Shown piece by piece: positions 30,809-39,293 of a stretch of 54,031 nucleotides of DNA; position 1 is the stretch's first letter; every line of letters starts with the position of its first letter. The notes beneath the pieces were generated by a model. The model was not told the origin of the DNA. It searched no databases and saw nothing but the letters and a program-made list of their open reading frames with translations. The position numbers and the translations under genes were made by a program. Origin of the DNA: Desulfobulbaceae bacterium (GTDB lineage: Bacteria > Desulfobacterota > Desulfobulbia > Desulfobulbales > SURF-16); NCBI GenBank assembly GCA_023230525.1, contig JALNXE010000018.1, positions 1-54,031 on the forward strand. Direction: 5' to 3'.

Positions 30809-32068
30809 CTAAGCCCTTACCTGGCCCTCGCCATAAACGATGAATTTTCTGGTGGTCAGTTCCTTGAGGCCCATGGGCCCGTAGGCATGAAGCTTGGTGG
30901 TGCTGATGCCGATCTCGGCGCCCAGGCCGAACTGGCCGCCGTCGCTGAAACGGGTGGAGGCGTTGATCATCACCGCCGAGGCATCCACTTCCCGCAGAAA
31001 GCGCTGGCCGTTGGCGTAACTGTTGGTGACAATGACCTCGGTGTGCTGGGAGCCGTAAGTGACAATGTGCTGCATGGCGCTCTCCAGATCCGGCACCACC
31101 TTCACCGCCAGGATCAGATCCAGAAACTCCATGCCCCAGTCACTGTCCGCGGCGGGTTTGGCATAGGGCAGCAGAGCACAGGTTTTGGGGCAGCCCCGGA
31201 TCTCCACCCCGGCCTTGGCCAGGGCCTCACCCGCTTTGGGCAGGAAATCTGCGGCTATCTTTTCATGCACCAGCAGCGCCTCCAGGGCGTTGCACACCCC
31301 GGGCCGCTGCACCTTGCCGTTCATGACAATGTTGATCGCCATGTCGTGGTCCGCGGTGTCATCGACAAAGACATGGCAGACCCCCTTGTAATGCTTGAGC
31401 ACCGGGATGCGGGAATTTTCCGCGACAAAGCGGATCAGCCCCTCCCCGCCCCGCGGGATGATCAGATCAATCTGCTCCTCCAGCCCCAGCATGTAGGTCA
31501 CCGCCTCCCGGTCGGTGACCGGGATCACCTGGATGGCCGCGGCATCGATATTTTCCGCAGCCAGACAGTCCTGCAGCACCCTGGCCAGGGCCAGGTTGGA
31601 GTGAATGGCCTCGGAGCCGCCCCGCAGCAGGATGCTGTTGCCCGCCTTGAGACACAGGGCCGCCGCATCAACGGTGACATTGGGCCGGGATTCGTAGATC
31701 ATGCCGATCACGCCCAGGGGGATGCGCATGCGGCCGACCATGATGCCGTTGGGCCGCTTGATCATTTCCGTCACCTCGCCCACCGGATCCGGCAGGGCGG
31801 CAACCTCTTTCAGGCCGCCGATCATGGAGGCCATGACCTTGTCGGACAGGTTGAGGCGATCCAGCATGGCGCTCGACAGTCCTTTCTGGCGGCCTGCCTC
31901 CAGATCCTTGGCGTTTTCGCCGCGGATGAACTCCTGCTGCTCCGCCAGGGCTTCCGCCATGCGCAGCAGCACGCGGTTCTTGCGCTCGGTGGAAAGGCCG
32001 ATCAGCTTGTGCGCAGCCTGCTTGGCCGCAACGGCCATGGTTTGAATGGTTTCCTGTATGGCGTTCAT
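30809..32068 (-). CDS. proA: Glutamate-5-semialdehyde dehydrogenase (gamma-glutamyl phosphate reductase)
   Basis: A 419-residue enzyme of proline synthesis, reducing gamma-glutamyl phosphate with NADPH. The catalytic cysteine lies in GVCNALEALLVHE, and ANGQRFLREVDASAVMINAS followed by RFSDGGQFGLGAEIGIST ends the protein in the usual way. Length agrees with E. coli ProA (417). The ATG at 32068 follows GGGG by six bases. proB is immediately upstream on the same strand, separated only by a heptamer-repeat hairpin. Confidence 0.96.
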   Translation of the reverse strand: MNAIQETIQTMAVAAKQAAHKLIGLSTERKNRVLLRMAEALAEQQEFIRGENAKDLEAGRQKGLSSAMLDRLNLSDKVMASMIGGLKEVAALPDPVGEVTEMIKRPNGIMVGRMRIPLGVIGMIYESRPNVTVDAAALCLKAGNSILLRGGSEAIHSNLALARVLQDCLAAENIDAAAIQVIPVTDREAVTYMLGLEEQIDLIIPRGGEGLIRFVAENSRIPVLKHYKGVCHVFVDDTADHDMAINIVMNGKVQRPGVCNALEALLVHEKIAADFLPKAGEALAKAGVEIRGCPKTCALLPYAKPAADSDWGMEFLDLILAVKVVPDLESAMQHIVTYGSQHTEVIVTNSYANGQRFLREVDASAVMINASTRFSDGGQFGLGAEIGISTTKLHAYGPMGLKELTTRKFIVYGEGQVRA

Positions 32069-32083
32069 GTCTGTCCCCTTTGC

Positions 32084-32195
32084 AGTGAGGAGTGAGAAGT
32101 AAGGAGTTAGGAGTGAGGAGGGAGGAGGGAGGAGTGAAAAGATAGAGTAAAGGTTTTTCTCCTTACTCCTTACTCCTAACTCCTTACTCCTCACT
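32084..32195. repeat. Long heptamer-repeat hairpin between proB and proA
   Basis: Left arm AGTGAGGAGTGAGAAGTAAG then GAGTTAGGAGTGAGGAG. Right arm CTCCTTACTCCTTACTCCTA then ACTCCTTACTCCTCACT. The arms pair over about 37 bases with few mismatches. The units are seven bases long (TAAGGAG, TTAGGAG, TGAGGAG). The right arm overlaps the proB stop codon. Confidence 0.85.
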
Positions 32196-33351
32196 AAAGC
32201 ATAACCAGATTGTCCCGGTGCACCACCTCGTCGCTGTCCTTGAAGCCGAGAATCTCTTCAATCTCGGAGGTATGGCGTCCGTGAATTTTTTCGATGTCAG
32301 AGGAATTGTAATTGACCAGCCCCGCGGCAATGGCCCGCCCGCCGGCATTCAGACAATGCACGGGATCACCCACCCGGAACTTGCCTTTCACTTCGCGGAT
32401 GCCGGAGGGCAAAAGGCTTTTCCCCTTGTCCAGCAGGGCGCGGCAGGCCCCGTCGTCTAATACGAGAAACCCCTTGGGCCGCAGGGTATAGGCGATCCAG
32501 TGCTTGCGGCTGGCCAGTTTCTGGGGTTTGGGCAGAAAAAAGGTGCCCACCGGTTCCCCGGCGAAAAGCCGCTGCAGAATCTCCGGCTCCCGGCCCGGTC
32601 CGATCAGGGAGCAGCCGCCCCGGGCCGCCACCATCCTGGCCGCGAGAATCTTGCTGCGCATGCCGCCGGTGCCGAGAGCCGAGCCGCAGAGATTGCCGGC
32701 CATGTTCTCCACCTCCGCATCGACTTCCGCCACGGTATGCACCCGGCGGGCCTCGGGATTGGTGCAGGGATTGCCGGTATAGAGGCCGTCCACATCGGTG
32801 AGGCAGATAAAGACATCGGCGTCGATCAGATTGGTGACCATGGCCCCCAGGGTGTCGTTGTCGCCGAAACGCAGCTCTTTTACCGACACCGTATCGTTTT
32901 TATTGATAATCGGCAGGATACCCCATTCAAACAGGGTGGACATGGTATTTCTGACATTGAGATAACGGTCGCGGTGGGCAAGATCATCATGGGTGAGCAG
33001 AACCTGGGCAACCTTCTGCTCATAACGTTCAAACAGGTCCTCGTAGCAGCGCATGAGGCTCGACTGGCCCACGGCGGCGGCGGCCTGCTTTTCCCGCATC
33101 CTGAGCACCCGGTTATCAAGACCGAGTTTTTTCCGGCCCGAGGCCACGGCTCCGGAACTGACCAGGATCACCTCCCGGCCGCTGTCACGCAGAAAAGTTA
33201 ATTCCCTGGCCAGGTTTTCCAGGACATGCTGGTTCAGACCCGTCCCGGTGGTGAGCACGGCGCTTCCCACCTTGACCACCACCCGCCTGGCCGACTGGAG
33301 GAAGCTCTTGCGTAATTCGATGCCTTTATCCTGCGGAACCTGAAACGTCAT
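32194..33351 (-). CDS. proB: Glutamate 5-kinase
   Basis: A 385-residue two-domain enzyme, the first step of proline synthesis. The amino-acid kinase domain (about 15-260) has VVVKVGSAVLTT, VILVSSGAVASG, INKNDTVSV and GTGGMRSKILAA. The PUA domain (about 285-370) has GFLVLDDGACRALL and GDPVHCLNAGGRAIAAGL, as in proline-inhibited ProB. The ATG at 33351 follows AGAAG and overlaps the end of obg by 26 bases, so translation is coupled. The stop TAG sits at the edge of the repeat hairpin. Confidence 0.95.
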   Translation of the reverse strand: MTFQVPQDKGIELRKSFLQSARRVVVKVGSAVLTTGTGLNQHVLENLARELTFLRDSGREVILVSSGAVASGRKKLGLDNRVLRMREKQAAAAVGQSSLMRCYEDLFERYEQKVAQVLLTHDDLAHRDRYLNVRNTMSTLFEWGILPIINKNDTVSVKELRFGDNDTLGAMVTNLIDADVFICLTDVDGLYTGNPCTNPEARRVHTVAEVDAEVENMAGNLCGSALGTGGMRSKILAARMVAARGGCSLIGPGREPEILQRLFAGEPVGTFFLPKPQKLASRKHWIAYTLRPKGFLVLDDGACRALLDKGKSLLPSGIREVKGKFRVGDPVHCLNAGGRAIAAGLVNYNSSDIEKIHGRHTSEIEEILGFKDSDEVVHRDNLVML

Positions 33352-34375
33352 ATTCTTCTGCCGGGCTTTGCTCTTCAATATCCTGCAACAGCTGAGCGAT
33401 TCTCTCTTGCAACACGCCGAGCCCCTCGCCGGTGGCGGCGGAAATGGGCAGCACCTCAATGCCTTCACTGCGGAACCTCGCCCGCAGTTCGTCAAGATGG
33501 GCGTCACCGTCAAAAAGGTCTATTTTATTGAGCAGCACCAGGCGTTTGCGCCCCATGAGCTGCTCATTATAAAGCTGCAGTTCGCGCTCCAGCACATGAT
33601 ACTGTGCAACCGGGTCATCACTTTCCTGACCGGTGCCGTCGATCACCTGCAGCAGAATACGGGTCCTTTCAATGTGGCGCAGAAATTTATGGCCCAGCCC
33701 GGCTCCCTCGTGGGCGCCTTCAATGAGCCCAGGGATATCGGCGATAATACAATGCCGGCCGTCATCGAACTGCAGGACGCCCAGCTGGGGTTCAAGAGTG
33801 GTAAAGGGGTAGGCTGCCACCTTGGGATTAGCGGCAGATAGTCTGGAAAGCAGGGTTGATTTTCCTGCGTTGGGAAGGCCGATCAATCCGACATCAGCCA
33901 GGAGTTTCAGTTCAATGAGGAGCCAGTGCTCTTCTCCGGGTTCTCCCTTACCCGCTCTTCTCGGCGCCCGGTTGGTGGAGGTGGCGTAATGCACATTGCC
34001 GCCGCCGCCCTTGCCGCCTTTGGCCACGACAATCCGTTCATGCTCCCGCACCAGATCGGCGATCACCTCGCCGCTCTCGGCATCCTTGATAATCGAGCCG
34101 ACCGGCACATAAAAAAGGTGATCGCTCCCCTTTTTGCCATGCTGTTTTTTGCCCTTGCCGCCGGTGCCGTTTTCCGCAATGAAGTGGGAACGGTAACGAA
34201 AATCGATGAGGGAGGTCAGCCGAGTGGAGGCCTCAATAATGACCGAACCACCGCGGCCACCGTCTCCGCCGTCCGGTCCGCCTTTAGGGACGAATTTCTC
34301 GCGGCGGAAGCTGATGCATCCGTTTCCTCCGTCCCCGGCCTTGACAAAAAATTTGGCTTCATCAACGAATGCCAT
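33326..34375 (-). CDS. obg: GTPase Obg (CgtA), ribosome-assembly GTPase
   Basis: A 349-residue Obg. The glycine-rich N-terminal fold (1-158: KFVPKGGPDGGDGGRGGSV) is followed by the GTPase domain with G1 GLPNAGKST (166-174), the switch/G3 region IIADIPGLIEGA and NKIDLF. Obg acts in late 50S assembly and the stringent response. There is no C-terminal extension. It sits just after rpmA in the classical rplU-rpmA-obg order. The ATG at 34375 has a weak ribosome-binding site; a TTG/GTG extension is not convincing. Confidence 0.97.
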   Translation of the reverse strand: MAFVDEAKFFVKAGDGGNGCISFRREKFVPKGGPDGGDGGRGGSVIIEASTRLTSLIDFRYRSHFIAENGTGGKGKKQHGKKGSDHLFYVPVGSIIKDAESGEVIADLVREHERIVVAKGGKGGGGNVHYATSTNRAPRRAGKGEPGEEHWLLIELKLLADVGLIGLPNAGKSTLLSRLSAANPKVAAYPFTTLEPQLGVLQFDDGRHCIIADIPGLIEGAHEGAGLGHKFLRHIERTRILLQVIDGTGQESDDPVAQYHVLERELQLYNEQLMGRKRLVLLNKIDLFDGDAHLDELRARFRSEGIEVLPISAATGEGLGVLQERIAQLLQDIEEQSPAEEYDVSGSAG

Positions 34376-34416
34376 AAAAAAACGCCACCACAACGGAGTG
34401 AAACATCAAAAAGCCT

Positions 34417-34680
34417 TTAAACAGCTTCTACAGGATAAACGCTCACTCTTTTGCGGTCTTTCCCGAACTTCTCATAGGTGACAATCCCATCAACCTTGGC
34501 ATAGAGGGTATAATCACGTCCCAGGCCGACATTGGAGCCCGGATGAATTCTGGTGCCGAGCTGGCGTACCAGGATATTGCCGGCCCTGACAATCTGGCCG
34601 CCGAATCTTTTTACTCCACGCCGCTGGGAATTACTGTCTCTGCCGTTCTTTGAACTACCACCTGCTTTCTTATGTGCCAC
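34417..34680 (-). CDS. rpmA: 50S ribosomal protein L27
   Basis: An 87-residue L27 with the conserved N-terminus AHKKAGGSSKNGRDS reaching the peptidyl-transferase centre, then RGVKRFGGQIVRAGNIL and PGSNVGLGRDYTLYA. No N-terminal cleavage extension of the Firmicutes type is present. It lies between rplU (68 bases) and obg (41 bases). Confidence 0.98.
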   Translation of the reverse strand: MAHKKAGGSSKNGRDSNSQRRGVKRFGGQIVRAGNILVRQLGTRIHPGSNVGLGRDYTLYAKVDGIVTYEKFGKDRKRVSVYPVEAV

Positions 34681-34748
34681 AGTTTGACCTCTTCAATAAA
34701 AAACGGATACGGGGAGACAACCGCTTTCCCGCTGATCCGTAGGTAACG

Positions 34749-35060
34749 TTATAATGAAATCTCTTTAATTTCCAATGCGGTATAGAGCTGACGATGGCCT
34801 CTCATCAGTTGGTAGCCTTTGCGGCGTTTCTTCTTGAAGACCAGGACCTTCTTGCCTTTGCCCTGCTCAACGATGCGGGCCGTCACCTTGGCGCCGGCAA
34901 CTGCGGGCTGACCAACTTTAACGGTCTCGCCTTCAGCCACCAGCAAAACATCATTCAACTCCACGGTATCGCCTACCTCGCCGACAAGCTTTTCAACCCG
35001 AAGACGCTCGCCTGCTGCCACCTGATACTGTTTACCGCCGGTACGAATAATCGCGTACAT
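34749..35060 (-). CDS. rplU: 50S ribosomal protein L21
   Basis: A 103-residue L21: MYAIIRTGGKQYQVAAGE, the EKL and VELNDVLLV core, and the basic KKVLVFKKKRRKGYQLMRGH. It binds 23S rRNA. The ATG at 35060 has GGAGGA a few bases upstream. It is the first gene of the rplU-rpmA-obg transcript, with its own promoter region upstream. Confidence 0.98.
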   Translation of the reverse strand: MYAIIRTGGKQYQVAAGERLRVEKLVGEVGDTVELNDVLLVAEGETVKVGQPAVAGAKVTARIVEQGKGKKVLVFKKKRRKGYQLMRGHRQLYTALEIKEISL

Positions 35061-35168
35061 TTCTTCCTCCAACACCAAAACGAAAAATGATCTGTATCTC
35101 CTGCGCCGGGGCCGAAGTCAACCCGGCTCCCAACAGGCAGGAGTTATATCTAAGTCACGGAAACAGTC

Positions 35169-35197
35169 ATAATTACCATAATGGACAAATTTGTCAA
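35169..35197 (-). promoter_or_regulatory. Promoter of the rplU-rpmA-obg-pro operon
   Basis: On the minus strand, TTGACA (35192-35197) is followed about 17 bases later by the AT-rich TAATTATG (around 35168-35175). The transcript would carry a leader of about 105 bases that contains a GCCGGG/CCCGGC hairpin (near 35104-35130), possibly an autoregulatory L21 leader. Confidence 0.55.
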
Positions 35198-35259
35198 GTT
35201 TGATTTTATTACAAAACATCACCTCTGCAGTTCAAGTACTTCAGACACTCATGTCCCCC

Positions 35260-36789
35260 CTACTTCCCCGTATCCCAGCTGATCTCGTATTTTTCCACAT
35301 GCAGCTCCCGGTTGGGGAAAATAACCAGGGTCATTTTGATCTCGTCTTCAAGATTCTTGATGGTAACCGCCTCATCCTTGAGCATCATCGCCGCCACCTT
35401 GGGGTTGACGTTAACGGTTACCGTTGAGGCCTTCATCTTGTCGGCATCCCTGGCAATGGTGCGAAAAATTTCATAGGAGGTTGTCCGGGCAGATTTGATC
35501 CGGCCCGAGCCGCTGCAGCAGGGGCAGGGCTCACACATGATGCGGGTCAGATCATCCCGGTTGCGCTTGCGGGTGAGCTGAATCAGCCCGAATTCGGAAA
35601 ATTTCAGGATATTGATGCGGCTCTTGTCCTTTTTGACCGCCTCATGCAAAACCCGGAAAACCTCTTCCCGGTGCTCCTCGCTTTCCATGTCGATAAAGTC
35701 GATGATAATGATGCCGCCGATATTGCGTAGACGCAGCTGATAGGCAATCTCCTTCACCGCCTCCATATTGGTCTTGAAAATCGTCTCCTCCAGGTCGGTC
35801 TTGCCCACATAGCGACCGGTGTTGACATCGATGACGGTGAGCGCCTCGGTGGCCTCGATGATGATATAGCCGCCGCAGCGCAGCCAGATTTTTCTGGCCA
35901 GGGCCCGGTTGATATCCATCTCAACCCCATAGGCGGTAAAGATCGGAATTTTGCTGTCGTAATGGTGCACCTTGGCACGCAGATGAGGTACAAAGGTTTC
36001 GACAAAATTAATAACCCGCTCGTAGGTCCGCCGGTCATCCACCACCACCCGGTCAATGTTTGGTGAAAAGATGTCGCGCACCACCCGCAGGATGATATCC
36101 AGATCCTCGTAAACCAGGGTCATGCAGCGGGCCTTGCCCTCCCGGTCAAGAATTTCGCTCCACAGATGCAGCAGAAATTCCATGTCCGCCTCCAGCTCCT
36201 CATTGCTTGCCCCTTCGGCCACGGTCCTGACGATAAAGCCGGTGCCGGCCGGCCGCAGCTTCTCAATGTCATTCCGCAGATTTTCCCTGATCTCCTCATC
36301 CTCGATCTTTCTTGACACGCCGATATGGTCGGTCATGGGCATGAAAACCAGATTACGGCAGGGCAGGGTGATATGGCCGGTCAGCCTGGCCCCCTTGCTG
36401 CCCATGGGCTCCTTGCAGATCTGCACCAGCAGCTCCTGGCCTTCCACCAGCAGGTCATCGATACTTTTGCCGGGGACCCTGTTGCTCAGGGATTCAGGGG
36501 CCTCATTGCAGCAGCACTCCTCCTCATCCGGATTCTGGTAGCGTTTTTCAAAATCAGCCCGGTTGACATGGATATCATCCACATAGAGAAACCCGGTACG
36601 CTCCAGGCCGATATCGACAAAGGCGGCCTGCATGCCGGGCAGGACGCGGACGACCTTTCCCTTGTAAATATTGCCGACCAGCCCCTTCTCAGTCGGCCGC
36701 TCCAGATAAAACTCCACCAGATTGCCGTGCTCGATCAAGGCAATGCGGATCTCGAAGGACGTTGCATTGATGATTAAATCAGTTGCCAT
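35260..36789 (-). CDS. rng: Ribonuclease G / E family endoribonuclease
   Basis: A 509-residue RNase E/G. The S1 domain (about 35-125) starts IYKGKVVRVLPGMQAAFVDI. The catalytic domain includes LTVIDVNTGRYVG and IIIDFIDMESEEHREEV (metal-binding Asp residues), and the zinc-link region is CEPCPCCSGSGRI. It processes rRNA 5' ends and tRNA/mRNA. A short acidic, cysteine-rich insertion (EEECCCNE, about 88-95) sits in the S1 domain. The ATG overlaps the stop of the radical SAM gene (TAATG), so the two are translationally coupled. Confidence 0.95.
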   Translation of the reverse strand: MATDLIINATSFEIRIALIEHGNLVEFYLERPTEKGLVGNIYKGKVVRVLPGMQAAFVDIGLERTGFLYVDDIHVNRADFEKRYQNPDEEECCCNEAPESLSNRVPGKSIDDLLVEGQELLVQICKEPMGSKGARLTGHITLPCRNLVFMPMTDHIGVSRKIEDEEIRENLRNDIEKLRPAGTGFIVRTVAEGASNEELEADMEFLLHLWSEILDREGKARCMTLVYEDLDIILRVVRDIFSPNIDRVVVDDRRTYERVINFVETFVPHLRAKVHHYDSKIPIFTAYGVEMDINRALARKIWLRCGGYIIIEATEALTVIDVNTGRYVGKTDLEETIFKTNMEAVKEIAYQLRLRNIGGIIIIDFIDMESEEHREEVFRVLHEAVKKDKSRINILKFSEFGLIQLTRKRNRDDLTRIMCEPCPCCSGSGRIKSARTTSYEIFRTIARDADKMKASTVTVNVNPKVAAMMLKDEAVTIKNLEDEIKMTLVIFPNRELHVEKYEISWDTGK

Positions 36790-39293
36790 TAGCGGATTAC
36801 TCTTTCTTCAATTTTCAGCACGCGCGCCTGCTGAAGCTCTTTTTCCTGGCAAGAGAAAACAGCGGAGACAATCTCCAGAGGTTTCAGACCCGCCTTGCAT
36901 ATTTCGTTAATCAGGGCCAATCTCAGCCTGCCGTCCGCGCGCACATCAAGGGCGGCAACCTGGGGCCGGGCATCGATCTCCCGCTCTCTGTTCTTTCTGA
37001 CCACCTTGATCGGGAAACTTGCGCTCACCATGAAGGCGCGAGCCTTTTCCCGGTCAATTTCGCCTTCAACATCTATAAGATAAACATTTTCGACCTTTTC
37101 AGGAATATTCTTTTCATCGCAGGCAACGATGGCGGTGATGGCCAGCCCCTCGGGCAGCTGCCGGTTCAGCCTTTCCAGCCACCGGGCCGGATCAGCCAGG
37201 GGCTCATGGGTGTCGATAACCAGGTATTCCGCCAGGCTCTCGGTGCCCAGGGGCAGGGCCGGACTGAAAGAAACCTTGGGACTGGGATTAAAGCCCTGGG
37301 AAAAATTGAGCGGCAGATCCGCCCGGGCAAAGGTGCGGAAAAAGAGCTGGAGCAGCTCGAGATGGCTGATAAAACGCGCCCTGCCGGTCCGCTGATAGGC
37401 AAACCGGTAGAAAAAATGGGCTGCCGGCTGCGGTTGGTCCGCTGGAGCCTCACCCCTCTCTTGCCCCCCGTTGTCCTGGCTGCTTGCGTTTACCACCGGC
37501 CTGATCTGTTTAAAATCACAGAGCCCGCACTGCTGGCAGCCGTTGGTGCGGCAGTCCGGGGTGTACCCCTCGGCCAGTCCCTTGGCCAGCTCCTGTCTGA
37601 AAAAATCGGGGTCAAGGCCCACATCGAGATGACTCCAGGGCAGCGGCTCAGCAAAGCCGCGGCGTCTGAGGTAATGCCCCAGGTCCAGGCCAAGGGAGGC
37701 GGCCGCCTGCCGCCAGATGTCTACATTGATGTGGTCGGTCCAGGCATCAAACCGGGCGCCGATGCGCCAGGCGGCAACGATCAGTTTGGCCAGCCCGCGG
37801 TCGCCCCGGGACATGACCCCTTCCAGAAAACTCTGGCGCGTATCACCCCAGCGCAGCTGGATTCGCCTGTCCCGCAGGTCTTTCTTCAGAAAATCGATCC
37901 GGGCAAAACCCTCCTCGATGTTCAGCTGCGGCTCCCACTGGAAGGGGGTATGGGGCTTGGGCACAAAGGTGGAGGCGCTGACCGTGATATTGGCCCTTTT
38001 GCCGGGGCCCTGGGCCATGGCCTTACGGGCGAGTTCGCCGATGGCCGCCAGATCTTCCTCGGTTTCCGTGGGCAGGCCGAACATGAAATAGAACTTGATC
38101 AGTTTCCAGCCCAGGGCAAAGGCCGATCTGCAGGTGGCCAGCAGGTCTTCTTCGGTGATGCCCTTGTTGATGACCCGCCGCAGCCGGTCGGTGCCGGCCT
38201 CCGGCGCCACGGTAAAGCCGGTTTTGCGCACCCGCTTGATCTGCCGCATGATCTCCGGCGTCAGGGTGCCCACCCGCATGGAGGGCATGGACACGGAAAC
38301 TTTTTTCGGCACAAAGGTATCCATCAGTTCGGTGAGCAGCGGCGCCAGGCAGGCGTAATCGCCGCTGGACAGCGACAACAGGGCGATCTCTTCAAAACCC
38401 GTGGCGGCAATGCCGGACTCGGCCAGCCGCAGGACCTCCCGGGGGCTTCTCTCCCGCACCGGCCGGTAGATGATCCCGGCCTGGCAGAAACGGCAGCCGC
38501 GGGTGCATCCCCTGGCAATTTCAATACCCAGCCGGTCATGGACGATTTTAAACAGGGGCACCAGCGGGGCATGGGAGGCATCGCCGGCCAGGCTGGGCAG
38601 CACCCGCCGCCGGACAGTCTCATAGCCGTTTTTTAAAGGGGTCATCCCGGCAAAATTGCCCTGGTCATCATACTCGGGACGGAAAAAGGAAGGCACATAC
38701 ACCCCGGCTATGCCCGTCAGCCCCTCCAGCAGCCGGGCCCGGCTCCATTTCTCTTTTTTTGCCGCAACCAGCAGGTCGGCAATGTCAAAGATGGCCTCTT
38801 CCCCGTCGCCCAGCAGGATGGCATCAAAGAAATCGGCCACCGGCTCGGCATGAAAGGCGCAGGGGCCGCCGCCAATGACCAGAGGATGCTCTTCATTGCG
38901 CTCACTGGCAAAAAAGGGCAGGCCGCTGCGGGCAAGGATGGTCAGAATATTGGAATAGCAGAGCTCATAGGGCAGGGTAATGCCCAGCATGTCAAAATCC
39001 GCCACCGGCCGGCGCGACTCCAGGGCAAAGAGCGGGGTATCGCTTTCGGCCAGCAGTTTTTCCAGATCAATATCCGGGGCATATACCCGCTCAGCCAGCA
39101 GATCCGCCCGGCTGTTAAGCAGCTGATAGAGAATCTGCAGCCCCTGATGGGACATGCCGATTTCATAGAGATCAGGAAAGCAGAGCACCACATGCAGATC
39201 CGTCTTCTGCCAATCCTTTTTTATGCTATTGAATTCATTGCCGCTGTATCGCCCGGGTTTGCGGACCAGGGGCAGGAAATAATCAGGATTCAC
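36789..39293 (-). CDS. B12-binding-type radical SAM protein fused to DUF2344 domain
   Basis: An 834-residue protein. The N-terminus FLPLVRKPGRYSGNE and the region GMSHQGLQILYQLL match the TIGR03960 family. The radical SAM cluster CTRGCRFCQAG lies near 258-270. From about 605 a separate domain (YQRTGRARFISHLELLQLF, FSQGFNPSPKVSFSPALPLG) matches the TIGR03936/DUF2344 family. A cysteine cluster CRTNGCQQCGLCDF lies just before it. The pair is commonly encoded next to rng, rplU and rpmA, suggesting RNA or ribosome modification, but the reaction is not established. The start is a GTG that overlaps the upstream stop; the N-terminal family match supports it. Confidence 0.88.
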   Translation of the reverse strand: MNPDYFLPLVRKPGRYSGNEFNSIKKDWQKTDLHVVLCFPDLYEIGMSHQGLQILYQLLNSRADLLAERVYAPDIDLEKLLAESDTPLFALESRRPVADFDMLGITLPYELCYSNILTILARSGLPFFASERNEEHPLVIGGGPCAFHAEPVADFFDAILLGDGEEAIFDIADLLVAAKKEKWSRARLLEGLTGIAGVYVPSFFRPEYDDQGNFAGMTPLKNGYETVRRRVLPSLAGDASHAPLVPLFKIVHDRLGIEIARGCTRGCRFCQAGIIYRPVRERSPREVLRLAESGIAATGFEEIALLSLSSGDYACLAPLLTELMDTFVPKKVSVSMPSMRVGTLTPEIMRQIKRVRKTGFTVAPEAGTDRLRRVINKGITEEDLLATCRSAFALGWKLIKFYFMFGLPTETEEDLAAIGELARKAMAQGPGKRANITVSASTFVPKPHTPFQWEPQLNIEEGFARIDFLKKDLRDRRIQLRWGDTRQSFLEGVMSRGDRGLAKLIVAAWRIGARFDAWTDHINVDIWRQAAASLGLDLGHYLRRRGFAEPLPWSHLDVGLDPDFFRQELAKGLAEGYTPDCRTNGCQQCGLCDFKQIRPVVNASSQDNGGQERGEAPADQPQPAAHFFYRFAYQRTGRARFISHLELLQLFFRTFARADLPLNFSQGFNPSPKVSFSPALPLGTESLAEYLVIDTHEPLADPARWLERLNRQLPEGLAITAIVACDEKNIPEKVENVYLIDVEGEIDREKARAFMVSASFPIKVVRKNREREIDARPQVAALDVRADGRLRLALINEICKAGLKPLEIVSAVFSCQEKELQQARVLKIEERVIR

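Noticed and set aside
30740..32095. 451-codon plus-strand frame opposite proA
   Set aside because: Shadow frame; proA on the other strand is unambiguous.
32084..32195. CRISPR-like repeats between proB and proA
   Set aside because: Units are seven bases with no spacers, and the two halves are complementary; this is a tandem-repeat hairpin, not a CRISPR array.
35061..35168. Known riboswitch in the rplU leader
   Set aside because: Only a GC hairpin is visible; no conserved riboswitch core was recognised.
36783..38636. 617-codon plus-strand frame opposite the radical SAM gene
   Set aside because: Shadow frame of a GC-rich gene, low-complexity composition, no recognisable motif.
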